A stretch of DNA of 64,000 bases from Sporolactobacillus sp. CQH2019 (lineage in GTDB: Bacteria > Bacillota > Bacilli > Bacillales > Sporolactobacillaceae), in the NCBI RefSeq assembly GCF_028765345.1, contig NZ_JARAJZ010000012.1, forward strand, positions 60,682 to 124,681, in the 5' to 3' direction. A program made the position numbers and the translations under genes. The notes under the pieces are model-generated. The model was not told the origin of the DNA. It saw nothing but the letters and a program-made list of their open reading frames with translations, and searched no databases. Positions 1 through 9,022 of the stretch are shown here, piece by piece. How positions within the stretch are numbered: position 1 is the stretch's first letter; each line of letters begins with the position of its first letter.

Positions 1-2
1 AT

Positions 3-623
3 ACGGCCAGAGCGGCAAAAGAAATGACAGAAGCCGGGGTGGCGGCCGTTCAGATTGAAGATCAGCAGATGCCGAAAAAATGCGGACATCTGAACGGAAA
101 GAAGCTGATCTCTTCCGAAGAAATGCAGCAGAAAATCCGGACGATCAAGGCCGTGGCTCCGGATCTCGTTGTTGTTGCGCGGACAGATGCCAAAGCCGTC
201 GAGGGAATTGAACGCGCAGCCGTCCGGGCACGGGAATACATCGCCGCCGGTGCCGATGCCGTCTTTCCCGAAGCGCTCACGTCCAAGGATGATTTTCAGA
301 CCATGCGGCGCGCAGTCAGCAAACCCCTGCTCGCCAATATGACCGAGTTCGGAAAGACGCCTTATTTTACCGCTGAAGAATTCGCCGGATTCGGCTTCAA
401 TATGGTCATCTACCCCGTAACCTCAATGCGGGCGGCGGCCAAGGCGTGCGAACAGGTTTTCAGTGAAATTTTCGAAAAAGGGACGCAAAAAAACAGGCTC
501 GACAGCATGCAGACGCGAGCGGAGCTTTACGAAACGATTGACTACGATAAGTATGAATCCCTCGACCGCCATATTGCCAAAACCGTTCTTCCCGAGATCG
601 GAAAAGAGGGAAAAAAACCTTAA
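3..623 (+). CDS. prpB: methylisocitrate lyase (PrpB/MmgF type), 5'-truncated by the window edge
   Basis: Last step of the methylcitrate cycle: cleaves 2-methylisocitrate to pyruvate and succinate during propionyl-CoA disposal in the cytoplasm. The reading frame is open to the left edge, and residues upstream of the first ATG (position 24) continue the family sequence, so the real start lies outside the window. The isocitrate lyase/PEP mutase signature KKCGHLNGKKL, with the catalytic Cys and metal-site neighbours, and the later VARTDA and ANMTEFG motifs are present. About 205 residues of the usual ~300 are seen; the C-terminus is complete. Other prp/mmg genes should lie upstream. No clear terminator follows before the convergent HAD gene. 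Confidence 0.9.
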   Translation, partial: TARAAKEMTEAGVAAVQIEDQQMPKKCGHLNGKKLISSEEMQQKIRTIKAVAPDLVVVARTDAKAVEGIERAAVRAREYIAAGADAVFPEALTSKDDFQTMRRAVSKPLLANMTEFGKTPYFTAEEFAGFGFNMVIYPVTSMRAAAKACEQVFSEIFEKGTQKNRLDSMQTRAELYETIDYDKYESLDRHIAKTVLPEIGKEGKKP

Positions 624-680
624 TCCACCGCATCCGCGCCGTTTCATGGCATATAAAGAAATCCTAAGACATAGCGAAGA

Positions 681-1538
681 TCAGTCAAACGTCTTTTTCA
701 GAAAACGGCAAAGGCCGTTTTCGGCACATGAATAGTCCGTTACTTCATCCGCCTGCTCCTTTATGTGATCAGGCGCATTTTTCATGGCGGCGGAATGGCC
801 GGCGATCTGAAACATTGGCAAGTCATTTTCTCCGTCTCCGACGGCAAGCGCCGATTCAAAAGAAAGGCGGCAGCGGTCAAACAGGATCCGAAGGCCACTC
901 GCCTTCGAAATCCCTTTCGCCGTGACTTCTGCGTTATTCGGCGACGAGGAGAAAACTTCGAACGGTATTTCCCGGCTCAGTTCGGTCAGCTCCTGTTTCC
1001 ATCGGCGGATTTTTCCCGCATCCCTGCTGAAGAAATACATTTTACTGGTACTGGAATATTCCGATTCGGCGATCGTTTTTTCCCAGGCGATTGTTTGATT
1101 GACGGCCTGCAGACGGGACAGCCATTCATTTTCCGACACCGAGTCCGGTTTAGCCCCGTGAACCTGTTCCAAAATATAGGGCCGGTCGCGGACAAGCGTG
1201 ACACGCCCTCCCGCCGTCGGGATCAGCTCGTAGTACAGCTCAGCCCGTTCCGCACGTCTGACCAGCTCCGGGGCAAGCCTCTCGGGAAGCACGCCCTGAA
1301 AAATATTGGTTGTTCCCACATAAACAGCCATACCGTTTGCCGTAACCATACCGTCAACCGGAAAATCCTGCGGCAGTACCTCCCAAGCAGTTCCGTACGA
1401 CCGCCCGGTGACGGCAAAAATATGAACGCCGCGTTTTCTGAGCACCTTTAAATAATTTCTCAATTCATCCGTCACTGTATTTCTCGGAGTCAGCACGGTT
1501 CCGTCAAGATCCATCATCACTGTCTGGTACACGTTCAT
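681..1538 (-). CDS. Cof-type HAD-superfamily phosphatase
   Basis: Predicted cytosolic Mg-dependent phosphatase of the HAD IIB (Cof/YidA) group, which dephosphorylates sugar phosphates or small phosphorylated cofactors; the substrate cannot be read from sequence. HAD motif I is DLDGT (nucleophile and acid/base Asp) near residue 10, motif II is AVTGRS, and motif IV is GDGENDLPMF near the C-terminus. At about 285 aa the length is normal for the family. ATG at 1538 (MNVYQT) gives a standard N-terminus; an in-frame TTG at 1550 is the alternative and places the purine-rich AAAGGCGGG inside the ORF. Convergent with prpB and apparently monocistronic. Confidence 0.85.
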   Translation of the reverse strand: MNVYQTVMMDLDGTVLTPRNTVTDELRNYLKVLRKRGVHIFAVTGRSYGTAWEVLPQDFPVDGMVTANGMAVYVGTTNIFQGVLPERLAPELVRRAERAELYYELIPTAGGRVTLVRDRPYILEQVHGAKPDSVSENEWLSRLQAVNQTIAWEKTIAESEYSSTSKMYFFSRDAGKIRRWKQELTELSREIPFEVFSSSPNNAEVTAKGISKASGLRILFDRCRLSFESALAVGDGENDLPMFQIAGHSAAMKNAPDHIKEQADEVTDYSCAENGLCRFLKKTFD

Positions 1539-2033
1539 CCCGCCTTTCAAAAATACAACCGTTTTTCACACTGCTCCATTCTATCACATGCGGCAGGCTT
1601 TAAGGAACACGTAAGGATCAACGATAAAAGTGGGGTAAGAGCTTTCTTGATTGAAATGAAGCACTCTGTGATCACTAGTCAGTGGCATTGGATAAGGGAA
1701 CGACGAAGCTTATTGTAAACCTCACAATCCAAATAATTTCTTTGGAAAGGATATCTTTCTTTTTAGAAATCATCCTCTTAAACGACATCCATTCGTCAAC
1801 TGAATAAATGAACGGCAGAGACCGATAGGAGTCCTGCCGATATTAATCCCTAGTTTTCAGTGTGAGAGCTCTAAAACATACAATGGACAATAGGAAGGCC
1901 CGATTAGTGCAGCTGAAGGCACTGTGTTTCTCACTCCGATTTCTATTTATTTAAAGTTATTCATACTCCAGTCATAATTATGTTGTTGACTCGGAGGCTG
2001 ATTGCCTGATTAACAGTTCGGCGAAAAAATAAT
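1539..2033. other. intergenic stretch without recognisable gene
   Basis: About 495 bases between the HAD phosphatase and the thioesterase. I see no ORF with a ribosome binding site, no RNA fold I recognise and no clear terminator. The base composition is more AT-rich than the phosphatase gene, resembling the adjoining carnitine cluster, so it may mark the left edge of an acquired segment (inference). Confidence 0.4.
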
Positions 2034-2528
2034 TTAATGCTCCTGAGACAAAATAAAGAAAGTTGCTACAGCCCTGGCAATCAAATTTTTTTGTTCGTTC
2101 ACAATCTCACAATCCATAACTAGGGTTTCTTTTCCAATGTGAATTGTTTTCGCGGATATGTTCAGTCGTTCTCCCTGTCCGGGGGCAATAAAATTGATAG
2201 AAAGGTCCATGGTCACTGCAAACTGATTTTCATTCACTATTTGCGCAGCTAATTCTCCCATTGTCGTGTCGGCCAAGGCTGCAAGAACCCCTCCGGAAAC
2301 CATACCCATTCCATTGAAGATGATCGGCTGAACGGGTACAGAAGCAATGATACTTTTTTCTGTCAGCTCCACTAAACGGAATCCAAACAATTCTTTTAGA
2401 AGCAGATACTCCTTATGGTCCGCTCGCAATGTTTGTATAAATGCCCCCATTACTTTTTTTTCAGAAGGATTTAGGGAATTCATATATTGAGTGACTAACT
2501 TGAAAAAAGGAACCTGTTTATCAATCAT
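2034..2528 (-). CDS. PaaI-family hotdog thioesterase
   Basis: Predicted acyl-CoA thioesterase of about 164 aa. The C-terminal two thirds are a single hotdog domain with the family segment GMVSGGVLAALADTTMGELA, the place where PaaI/YdiI enzymes carry the helix and acidic active-site residue, and a following strand ending NFIAPGQGERL. A 40-residue N-terminal helical extension precedes it. The start is supported by GGAGCGGTG just upstream. It is the last gene of the carnitine-type cluster, 208 bases after the MFS transporter, so it could release free acid or recycle CoA from dead-end betainyl-CoA esters (inference). Enterobacterial cai operons lack this gene. Confidence 0.8.
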   Translation of the reverse strand: MIDKQVPFFKLVTQYMNSLNPSEKKVMGAFIQTLRADHKEYLLLKELFGFRLVELTEKSIIASVPVQPIIFNGMGMVSGGVLAALADTTMGELAAQIVNENQFAVTMDLSINFIAPGQGERLNISAKTIHIGKETLVMDCEIVNEQKNLIARAVATFFILSQEH

Positions 2529-2736
2529 CTACACCGCTCCAATCTGGACATTTTGTCTAGTCTATAAGTTGAATGTGTCCAACATAAAATTCGTCTAAAA
2601 GTAAAGACTTTGTTGTTTCAATCAGCAAACAGGATACGGGTCAGAGAATCACCCTTCACCGTACTGCTTCAGAACTTCTGATTCATCAAATTTTCTTTAA
2701 TCGACTGTAACATACCCTCTGATACCAAGATGTTCC

Positions 2737-4050
2737 TCAATACTTTAATGAACTTGATTCATCTAATGTCAATCCTTTTGTCTCAGGAGCCATAATTATT
2801 GATACAATCAGTCCAAGAACCGAGATCGCCACGCCGACAAGCATCGTCAGTCTGATCCCATGAGCCTTCATGAAAATTGGTAATGCATAAGTAGACAGCA
2901 CGGTCCCGATTCTACTAAAAGCCATCACTGCACCTACTGCCGAAGCACGAATTTCAGTGGGAAAAAGTTCATTTGGATAAAGCCACTGAAGAATACCGGG
3001 GCCGCCGGAAAAAAATGCATAAATTCCGAACGATACAATAACGACCCATATATTCGCGTTGGGTAAAAATTCTAAAACAGCTAATGCAATGCTCATGATT
3101 GCAAAGCTTCCAATTAACAGAGGACGGCGGCCTATGGAATTCAACCAGAACATCGCCGGAATGCAGCCTATAAGGAAAAACAAGCTAATGACGATATCCC
3201 CCCAAATGGCCTGCTTCGCAGCCTCGAATCCGAACGCATTCAATATCTGAGGACCAAACGTATATAAACCGAACATAGGAACAACCTGGCATATCCAAAT
3301 AATACCGATAAATATAATTCTTCTAAAATATCCTTTTTCAAATATCTTGCTGTATCGCGTTTTCTTAACTTCCCCCGTCTCTAATGCCACATCAACCCCA
3401 AACAGCCGCTGGACAATAGCACGCGCCTCCTCAACGCGGCCTTTACGCACCAGCCACCGGGGCGATTCCGGCGTTCCCCATCGACCGATAAGCAATATAA
3501 TACAGGGGATGCACGTACTGCCCAGCATCCATCGCCAGCCTCCGTCTATATCATACAAATAATATCCAACAATATCCGCCGCTGTCGCGCCAACGTACCA
3601 AACAGCTGCAATAAATCCCATACTGATAGCTCTGTACTTTCTCGGCGTAAATTCCGACACAAGAGAAGTGGCAATCGGATAGTCTGCCCCGATAACCACT
3701 CCGATTAAAAATCTCATAATAACCAGCTGCATGGGAGAAGAAATAATCATAGTCCCAAGGGAAATGATTGCAATAACGATGACATCAATGGTAAACATCT
3801 TCTGACGCCCCACCAGATCAGTTATATAGCCGAACAGTGCCGATCCTATAAAAATTCCCGCCAGTGCGGAAGCCCCGACCAATGCGCTCCAATAAGCATT
3901 CAGATTCAGCTCTGGTCCCAGTTGGACAAGGGCGACTCCTATAATTACCAGAACATAGCCGTCTAAGAAGGGACCGCCGCTGGCAAAGAGTATCATCTTT
4001 TTCAAATAAGGTGTAATTTCAAAATCATCCAGTATTTTTTCTGATTGCAT
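2737..4050 (-). CDS. MFS transporter, metabolite:H+ symporter-like, in carnitine cluster
   Basis: Integral membrane secondary transporter of 437 aa with about 12 predicted helices. Between helices 2 and 3 it has the MFS signature as DLVGRQKMF, and after helix 6 the sugar/organic-acid porter motif PESPRWLVRKGR. The C-terminal half has SIGRRPLL and APETKGLTLDE. It starts at ATG with GGGAG eight bases upstream. It lies inside the cai/fix cluster, where enterobacteria have the BCCT-type antiporter CaiT, so import of carnitine, crotonobetaine or a related acid is the likely role, by context only. An inverted repeat separates it from the upstream hydratase gene. Confidence 0.85.
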   Translation of the reverse strand: MQSEKILDDFEITPYLKKMILFASGGPFLDGYVLVIIGVALVQLGPELNLNAYWSALVGASALAGIFIGSALFGYITDLVGRQKMFTIDVIVIAIISLGTMIISSPMQLVIMRFLIGVVIGADYPIATSLVSEFTPRKYRAISMGFIAAVWYVGATAADIVGYYLYDIDGGWRWMLGSTCIPCIILLIGRWGTPESPRWLVRKGRVEEARAIVQRLFGVDVALETGEVKKTRYSKIFEKGYFRRIIFIGIIWICQVVPMFGLYTFGPQILNAFGFEAAKQAIWGDIVISLFFLIGCIPAMFWLNSIGRRPLLIGSFAIMSIALAVLEFLPNANIWVVIVSFGIYAFFSGGPGILQWLYPNELFPTEIRASAVGAVMAFSRIGTVLSTYALPIFMKAHGIRLTMLVGVAISVLGLIVSIIMAPETKGLTLDESSSLKY

Positions 4051-4268
4051 GCTCTTGATCTCCCTTTATTTTTGTATACTTTTATCTCCCTCTCTTTGAA
4101 CAAATCATTAAGGCTGTTCCCTACGCCATATTTTAAAAATTTTTAGAAAATATTAATCAGGAAAAATTTTTTGTAATGATTCCTCTCATAATAGACACAC
4201 GATCATGATTCTGCTGAAAATGATTATTTGTGCGGAGGTTCTTATCATATTTTCCCTATAAAACAAAT

Positions 4269-4351
4269 GGAAGCAAGGCGAAGTCCATGTATAAGCGTTC
4301 TAACGTTTCCATCGCATTTTTATAATTTCATGGAGCTTCGCTTTTACTTCC
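4269..4351. repeat. imperfect long inverted repeat between MFS and hydratase genes
   Basis: The outer arms GGAAG / CTTCC, then GGCGAAG / CTTCGC and CCATG / CATGG, can pair around an AT-rich centre. On the minus strand this could act as an attenuator or mRNA-processing hairpin between the hydratase gene (4431-5288) and the MFS gene. There is no strong U-tail, so full termination is doubtful. No protein is encoded here. The remaining bases of 4051-4430 hold nothing else I recognise. Confidence 0.4.
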
Positions 4352-4430
4352 TTAAAAAAAGTTTTATAGATGGATTCAAATTTTGAGCGGACTCAAGATT
4401 TTAGATCGTTTCTGAAATGGAAATAATATA

Positions 4431-5288
4431 TTATTTCCATTCTACTAATCCGTAATTTAGATGATTGACACCCGTTTCCGCATTGGCAACTCTAAAATGA
4501 ACGACATTGTGTTCCATTTTCCATATCTGAGTCTTTATGGTAGAGCCCGGATAGAGCGGAGCGGTAATACGAACCTTGAAACGTGTAATTTTTTCAGGCT
4601 CACCGGGAAAAAGTGATTGAGTAATATGCCGGCATGCAAATCCTGAGGTACTCAAGCCGTGAAGGATCGGTTTTTTATAACCGCATTTTTTTGCATATTC
4701 CCAATCCGCATGGACCTTGAACCAGTCACCCGATAATCTGTAGATGAGCGCCTGATTTAAGGGGATCAGCTCTGTGACTTCATAATCGGGCTCTCTGTCC
4801 GGAATTTCTACTCTGACAACCGGTTGTTTGGGTCCTCCGAATCCGCCGTCATAAATTTCTATATCTGTACTTTCGTTCGTAAACAGTTTTTCTCCATTCT
4901 CATCGTAAGTGGTTGCTTCATTTAGGGCCAGGCAGCCCTTATTAGGTCCCCGATCATATATGTTCTTAAGCATGCACGTCGTACTTAATTTACCTGATGT
5001 TTTGATCAATGGCTGATAAAATCTGATATCGAATCCCCAATGAAGCGAACCATCCCAGTTAAAACCGAAATCCATAGCCTTGCTGACTTCATGTGCCTCA
5101 GCAAGCATAGCCCCATATATAGGAATAATTTTTAAATTTTTTTCATATACATAATCCAGGTCAGTGATGCCGTCGGCGCCGGCACCGCAGCCAAGAGCGA
5201 AAATAATCAGATCTTTATAATCATATTCATGTACAAAGGGTCCAAACTGTTTTCCAATCATGTCCAATTTAAGTACCAATTTAATCAT
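4431..5288 (-). CDS. MaoC/hydratase-2 type enoyl-CoA hydratase (candidate crotonobetainyl-CoA hydratase)
   Basis: Double-hotdog protein of 285 aa, like the hydratase-2 part of eukaryotic MFE-2. The N-terminal half is the substrate-binding hotdog; the C-terminal half carries the hydratase-2 motif YRLSGDWFKVHADWEYA followed by KPILHGLSTSGFA. The catalytic Asp and His of the D-x4-H motif are both kept, but the usual Asn-Pro between them is Phe-Lys. It sits directly after caiC, where enterobacteria encode the crotonase CaiD, so I infer it hydrates or dehydrates the betainyl-CoA intermediate. The start is uncertain: ATG 5288 sits on its AAAGG, and TTG 5279 is better spaced. Alternative role: (R)-specific hydration of another enoyl-CoA. 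Confidence 0.8.
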   Translation of the reverse strand: MIKLVLKLDMIGKQFGPFVHEYDYKDLIIFALGCGAGADGITDLDYVYEKNLKIIPIYGAMLAEAHEVSKAMDFGFNWDGSLHWGFDIRFYQPLIKTSGKLSTTCMLKNIYDRGPNKGCLALNEATTYDENGEKLFTNESTDIEIYDGGFGGPKQPVVRVEIPDREPDYEVTELIPLNQALIYRLSGDWFKVHADWEYAKKCGYKKPILHGLSTSGFACRHITQSLFPGEPEKITRFKVRITAPLYPGSTIKTQIWKMEHNVVHFRVANAETGVNHLNYGLVEWK

Positions 5289-5566
5289 CCTTTCTCATTA
5301 TGGTTTGATGAAAATATGCGCCTGTATGGCCGCTTTCTCACAGGTGCCATCATGTCCCTTCCGGTTCGTCCGTCAATGAAGGCAACCCTTATACTGTTCA
5401 AAGAGACTGTCCGCTTGATTGTCTTTATCATTTATTCGGCAGCTTTTCCTTCCTCATGCTTCGCACGTATCAACTTCCACCATTTGGCAGTCTGCACTAT
5501 TTTTCACATCGTATTGAATCAATAATTTTAATACTGTGTTTAAATAGTCGTTGTATAATATGCCTC

Positions 5567-7129
5567 TTATTTCAACAACTTTTTTTGTATTTTACCTGTC
5601 CCTGTCCTAGGAAGAGATGTCACTACTTCTATAACAGAGGGAACTTTGAATTTAGCCATATGACATTTGCAGTATTCCATGATTTCATCAGTTGTAAGTT
5701 CTTCGCCGTCCTTAAAAACGACAAAAGCCTTGACTGCCTGATCGCGAATAGGATCGGGAATTCCTATCACTGATGCCTCAGCAACTTTTGGATGAGCCAT
5801 CAGAATACTCTCAATTTCAGTGGACGATATATTTTCTCCCGACCTTTTAATCATGTTCACCTTTCGATCCACAAAATAAAACCAGCCTGATTCATCCACA
5901 TAACCTTTATCGCCAGTATGCATCCACCCATCGCGATTCAAAGTTCTTGCCGTTGCATCCGTGTCATGATAATATTCCTTCATCAGCGTGCGCCCGGGTA
6001 TTCCTTTTATATAGATCTCGCCAATGTTATTGGGAGGAAGTTCATTCTCGTCTTCGTCAATAATTCTTGCTTCATAGGATAGGCCCGGTTTCCCTATTGA
6101 GGGCCACTTTCTTTCTCCGCACGGCGGATCGCCAATGACTCCGACAAGGGACTCGCTGAGGCCGTAAGAATTTAGAAGTTTCACATTAAAACGTTTTTCA
6201 AAAGCATCTTTTTCCTGATCCGGAAGGGCAAGATAGTAGAATACATCACGAACGCAGTGATCTTTTTCCCAATCTTGCTGGGGCTGCAGCATCATCGTAC
6301 GAACTAACATCGGGATACATTCCGTCATTGTTGCTTTATAGACGCAGACCTGTTTCCAGAAACGTCTTGCACTGTACTTTTCCACACTGATCAGCGTAGC
6401 GCCGACTGTCAGAATAGGCATGACGGTATTTAACTGGAAATCGACATGAAAGGCAGGCATGATTGTCAAATAACGATCTTCGTACCTTAACGAAAGTTGC
6501 CAGGCAGTGAAGGTCCCCGCATATAACATGTTGCATTGCGTAAGAACAACGCCCTTAGGCTTTGATGTTGTACCGGATGTGAACAATATTTCTGCAACAT
6601 CGTCACTGCTTAAAGGCCTGGAATTTTTTAATTCCTTAGGTTGTGCTCTTCTGCCCTTTTCAAAATTAAGCGTGCCGGGAACTTGTTTTGCGGTTCTTGC
6701 TAATAATATCGTCTTCACATCATGATCATCATTCGGTCGATTACGGCTTGTAACATACAAAGGCAGAAACTCTTCCTCAATGACTGCAGCAGCAACGCCG
6801 TCGCATTTTTTAATGATATAGTCACATTCTTCTTGGGTATATTGCGTATTTAAAGCAACCAAAATAGCTCCGATTTTTGCCAGCCCGAACCAGCACATTA
6901 AAAACTCAGGACAATTATGAAGCTGGACGGCAACCTTCTCATTCTTTTTTATTCCAAGATCAAGGAAAAAATTTGCCGTCTTATTAATCTCTTCATTAAG
7001 CTGCGAATAGCTGAATTCATTGATGCCGCCTTCGCAGTCGCGAAATATCAGGACTGTTTTTTCTTTGTAAATCCGGGCTATTTCATCCCACATATCACGC
7101 AAAGTCTTACTCCCCACTATATCAGTCAC
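5567..7129 (-). CDS. caiC: crotonobetaine/carnitine--CoA ligase
   Basis: AMP-forming acyl-CoA synthetase of about 520 aa that activates carnitine, crotonobetaine or gamma-butyrobetaine to prime the CoA cycle. It has the adenylate-forming P-loop ILFTSGTTSKPKGVVLT, the GWMHTGDKG motif and the catalytic Lys in RTGTGKIQKKLLK at the C-terminus. Agreement with E. coli CaiC, as I remember it, is close throughout (for example the TECIPMLVRTMM and PSIGKPG regions), which makes it more than a generic family member. I chose GTG at 7129, preceded by AGGTGGG, over GTG 7138. It lies 192-200 bases after fixX, and the hydratase gene follows. Confidence 0.92.
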   Translation of the reverse strand: MTDIVGSKTLRDMWDEIARIYKEKTVLIFRDCEGGINEFSYSQLNEEINKTANFFLDLGIKKNEKVAVQLHNCPEFLMCWFGLAKIGAILVALNTQYTQEECDYIIKKCDGVAAAVIEEEFLPLYVTSRNRPNDDHDVKTILLARTAKQVPGTLNFEKGRRAQPKELKNSRPLSSDDVAEILFTSGTTSKPKGVVLTQCNMLYAGTFTAWQLSLRYEDRYLTIMPAFHVDFQLNTVMPILTVGATLISVEKYSARRFWKQVCVYKATMTECIPMLVRTMMLQPQQDWEKDHCVRDVFYYLALPDQEKDAFEKRFNVKLLNSYGLSESLVGVIGDPPCGERKWPSIGKPGLSYEARIIDEDENELPPNNIGEIYIKGIPGRTLMKEYYHDTDATARTLNRDGWMHTGDKGYVDESGWFYFVDRKVNMIKRSGENISSTEIESILMAHPKVAEASVIGIPDPIRDQAVKAFVVFKDGEELTTDEIMEYCKCHMAKFKVPSVIEVVTSLPRTGTGKIQKKLLK

Positions 7130-7330
7130 TTTTCCCACCTCTGGCTAAATAACTAACTCTAGTCTTGTTTGATGCCCGAAACAAAGTAAAATGATAAATG
7201 AGATTTTTACACATTTACAAAGATTAATTATTTGGAGAAGGGAATCAAATATACTCCATATATTCCTTATTATGGATTCTATCTGTAAGATTTCCCTCCT
7301 AAACTATTCAATCAATCATTAACAATGATT

Positions 7331-7615
7331 TTATCCGTACCGGAATTCCACACCTTTCGTGCCTTCTGGATATTCCCATTTTTTTACAACCGTGCCGAGA
7401 CATAAAATCCGACAGGTTCCGCATTCCAGGCATCCTGCATAATCAAAGGACAGCGTCCCGTCTTCATTGAGTTTATACAAACCTGCCGGACATGCATTAA
7501 CCAGTTTCATTTTCTCTTTTCTATCAGGATAAGAAGAATCTATCTCTATATGAGGATGGTGCTCATCAACGAAATATTTATTTGTACCCAATTTTTCCTC
7601 AACGGTCATATTCAT
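7331..7615 (-). CDS. fixX: ferredoxin-like protein FixX
   Basis: A 94-aa ferredoxin-like partner of FixC that passes electrons between the flavin of FixC/FixAB and the acyl-CoA dehydrogenase branch. The cysteine pattern NACPAGLY ... CLECGTCRILC gives the ligands of the Fe-S cluster. The ATG start overlaps the fixC stop (ATGA), so the two are translationally coupled; GGGGAG lies ten bases upstream. Normal length for FixX. Confidence 0.92.
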   Translation of the reverse strand: MNMTVEEKLGTNKYFVDEHHPHIEIDSSYPDRKEKMKLVNACPAGLYKLNEDGTLSFDYAGCLECGTCRILCLGTVVKKWEYPEGTKGVEFRYG

Positions 7616-8895
7616 AGAGATCTCACTCCCCTTATGCCGTCCCTTACCAGATTCATGATACCGGCGGCGCTTATATGCTTTTTCATCCGTTTTCTTAATG
7701 GAATTGCCGGGGTTCCGTCAATAACAAAAATATCGGCCATCATGTTGGAAATCATCGTCGGATACTGGTTGAATAAACGTTCATTTTCTATGAACGCCGG
7801 GAATTTCTTATAAACAGAAAGGTCATGCATAATAAAACTATCATCGAGCAGGGTCTTGTAGACTTTGAGAGAGGAGGCAGTATAATCCTCTTTTTCCTTG
7901 GCCTTAATAACAGCTTTTGCAGCCAGCTCTCCTGAAGCAATAGCCAGATCCATTCCCCGTACCATGTAACCGATATTTAAACAAAATCCTGCCGCATCGC
8001 CGCAAATCAGAAATCCGTCGCCAAACAAAGTCGAGACCATTGACAATCCGGCTTCAGGTACCATATGGCCGCTTCTTTCAAGAAGTTTGCCATCTTTTAT
8101 CAGAGGAGCTATTTCAGGATGACTGACAAAGTTTGTAAACATTTCCTCTACCGTTTTATTGTTTTCACCTATATGCTGCAGGCTCAGAACTAAACCTACA
8201 GAAAGGCTTTCCCGATTTGTATACAGAAAACCTCCGCCAGTCAATCCATTGGTGGGAGTTCCGGCAAATAAACATGCGGCACCCTCTTCCCCTGCCAGGC
8301 CGAAACGCTCCTCTATAACCTTTGCCGGCAGCTGATAAACCTCTTTAACACCTACGGCAACTTGAGAGGGATGGACCTTTTCTCTTAATCCGGCTTTTTC
8401 AGCCAGCAAAGAATGAACACCATCGGCCAGAATAACGACATTGGCCCTTATTTCCTCGCCGGCGCAGATAACCCCGGTAACTCTGCTGTCCTCCACAATC
8501 AGCTGATCAACCTTTACACCAGCAGCGGTTATTGCACCGGCTTCTTCTGCCTTGTCGAAAAGCCAGCGATCAAACTTGCCACGCAAAACAACGTAAGAAT
8601 CGCTTCCTGCCGCAGCAAGCCGCGGCGAGTGATACTTTATAACAAAAGCATCTTTTTCAGTCAGCATGCCGATATATTCTTTGTCCACTCTTCTCTCTAC
8701 CGGCGCTTCTTTGGTAAAGTCTGGAATTATTTTTTCTAAACTATGAGCATAGAGACGGCCGCCAGTCATATTTTTGGAGCCGCTGTAATTACCCCGTTCG
8801 ACGATGAGTACTTCCAAGCCCTGCTTTGCCAGAACGTAAGCCGCCGTAGAACCGGCAAGGCCTCCTCCTACAATAATGGCATCAAATACGCTCAA
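7612..8895 (-). CDS. fixC: FAD-dependent oxidoreductase FixC (ETF-quinone oxidoreductase family)
   Basis: Flavoprotein of about 427 aa related to ETF:quinone oxidoreductase, expected to move electrons between quinone and the FixAB flavoprotein. The N-terminal FAD-binding fold is DAIIVGGGLAGSTAA, followed by the ERGNYSGSKNMTGGRLYAHSL segment typical of FixC and a second FAD motif GDGFLICGDAAGF. TTG at 8895 (MSVFDA) has AGGAG eight bases upstream and is preferred over GTG 8904, which overlaps that site. The stop overlaps fixX by four bases. Orientation, order and sequence match E. coli fixABCX. Confidence 0.92.
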   Translation of the reverse strand: MSVFDAIIVGGGLAGSTAAYVLAKQGLEVLIVERGNYSGSKNMTGGRLYAHSLEKIIPDFTKEAPVERRVDKEYIGMLTEKDAFVIKYHSPRLAAAGSDSYVVLRGKFDRWLFDKAEEAGAITAAGVKVDQLIVEDSRVTGVICAGEEIRANVVILADGVHSLLAEKAGLREKVHPSQVAVGVKEVYQLPAKVIEERFGLAGEEGAACLFAGTPTNGLTGGGFLYTNRESLSVGLVLSLQHIGENNKTVEEMFTNFVSHPEIAPLIKDGKLLERSGHMVPEAGLSMVSTLFGDGFLICGDAAGFCLNIGYMVRGMDLAIASGELAAKAVIKAKEKEDYTASSLKVYKTLLDDSFIMHDLSVYKKFPAFIENERLFNQYPTMISNMMADIFVIDGTPAIPLRKRMKKHISAAGIMNLVRDGIRGVRSL

Positions 8896-9022
8896 CCGTA
8901 TCACTCCTACAATTTGCTTTATTACTACAGAAAATAGCTCTATAGCCCCTTACGGCCCTCACGAGCAATCTATTTACAATTGCTCCAGAAGCTGTTAATA
9001 GTTCTCGACGCACATCAAATAT

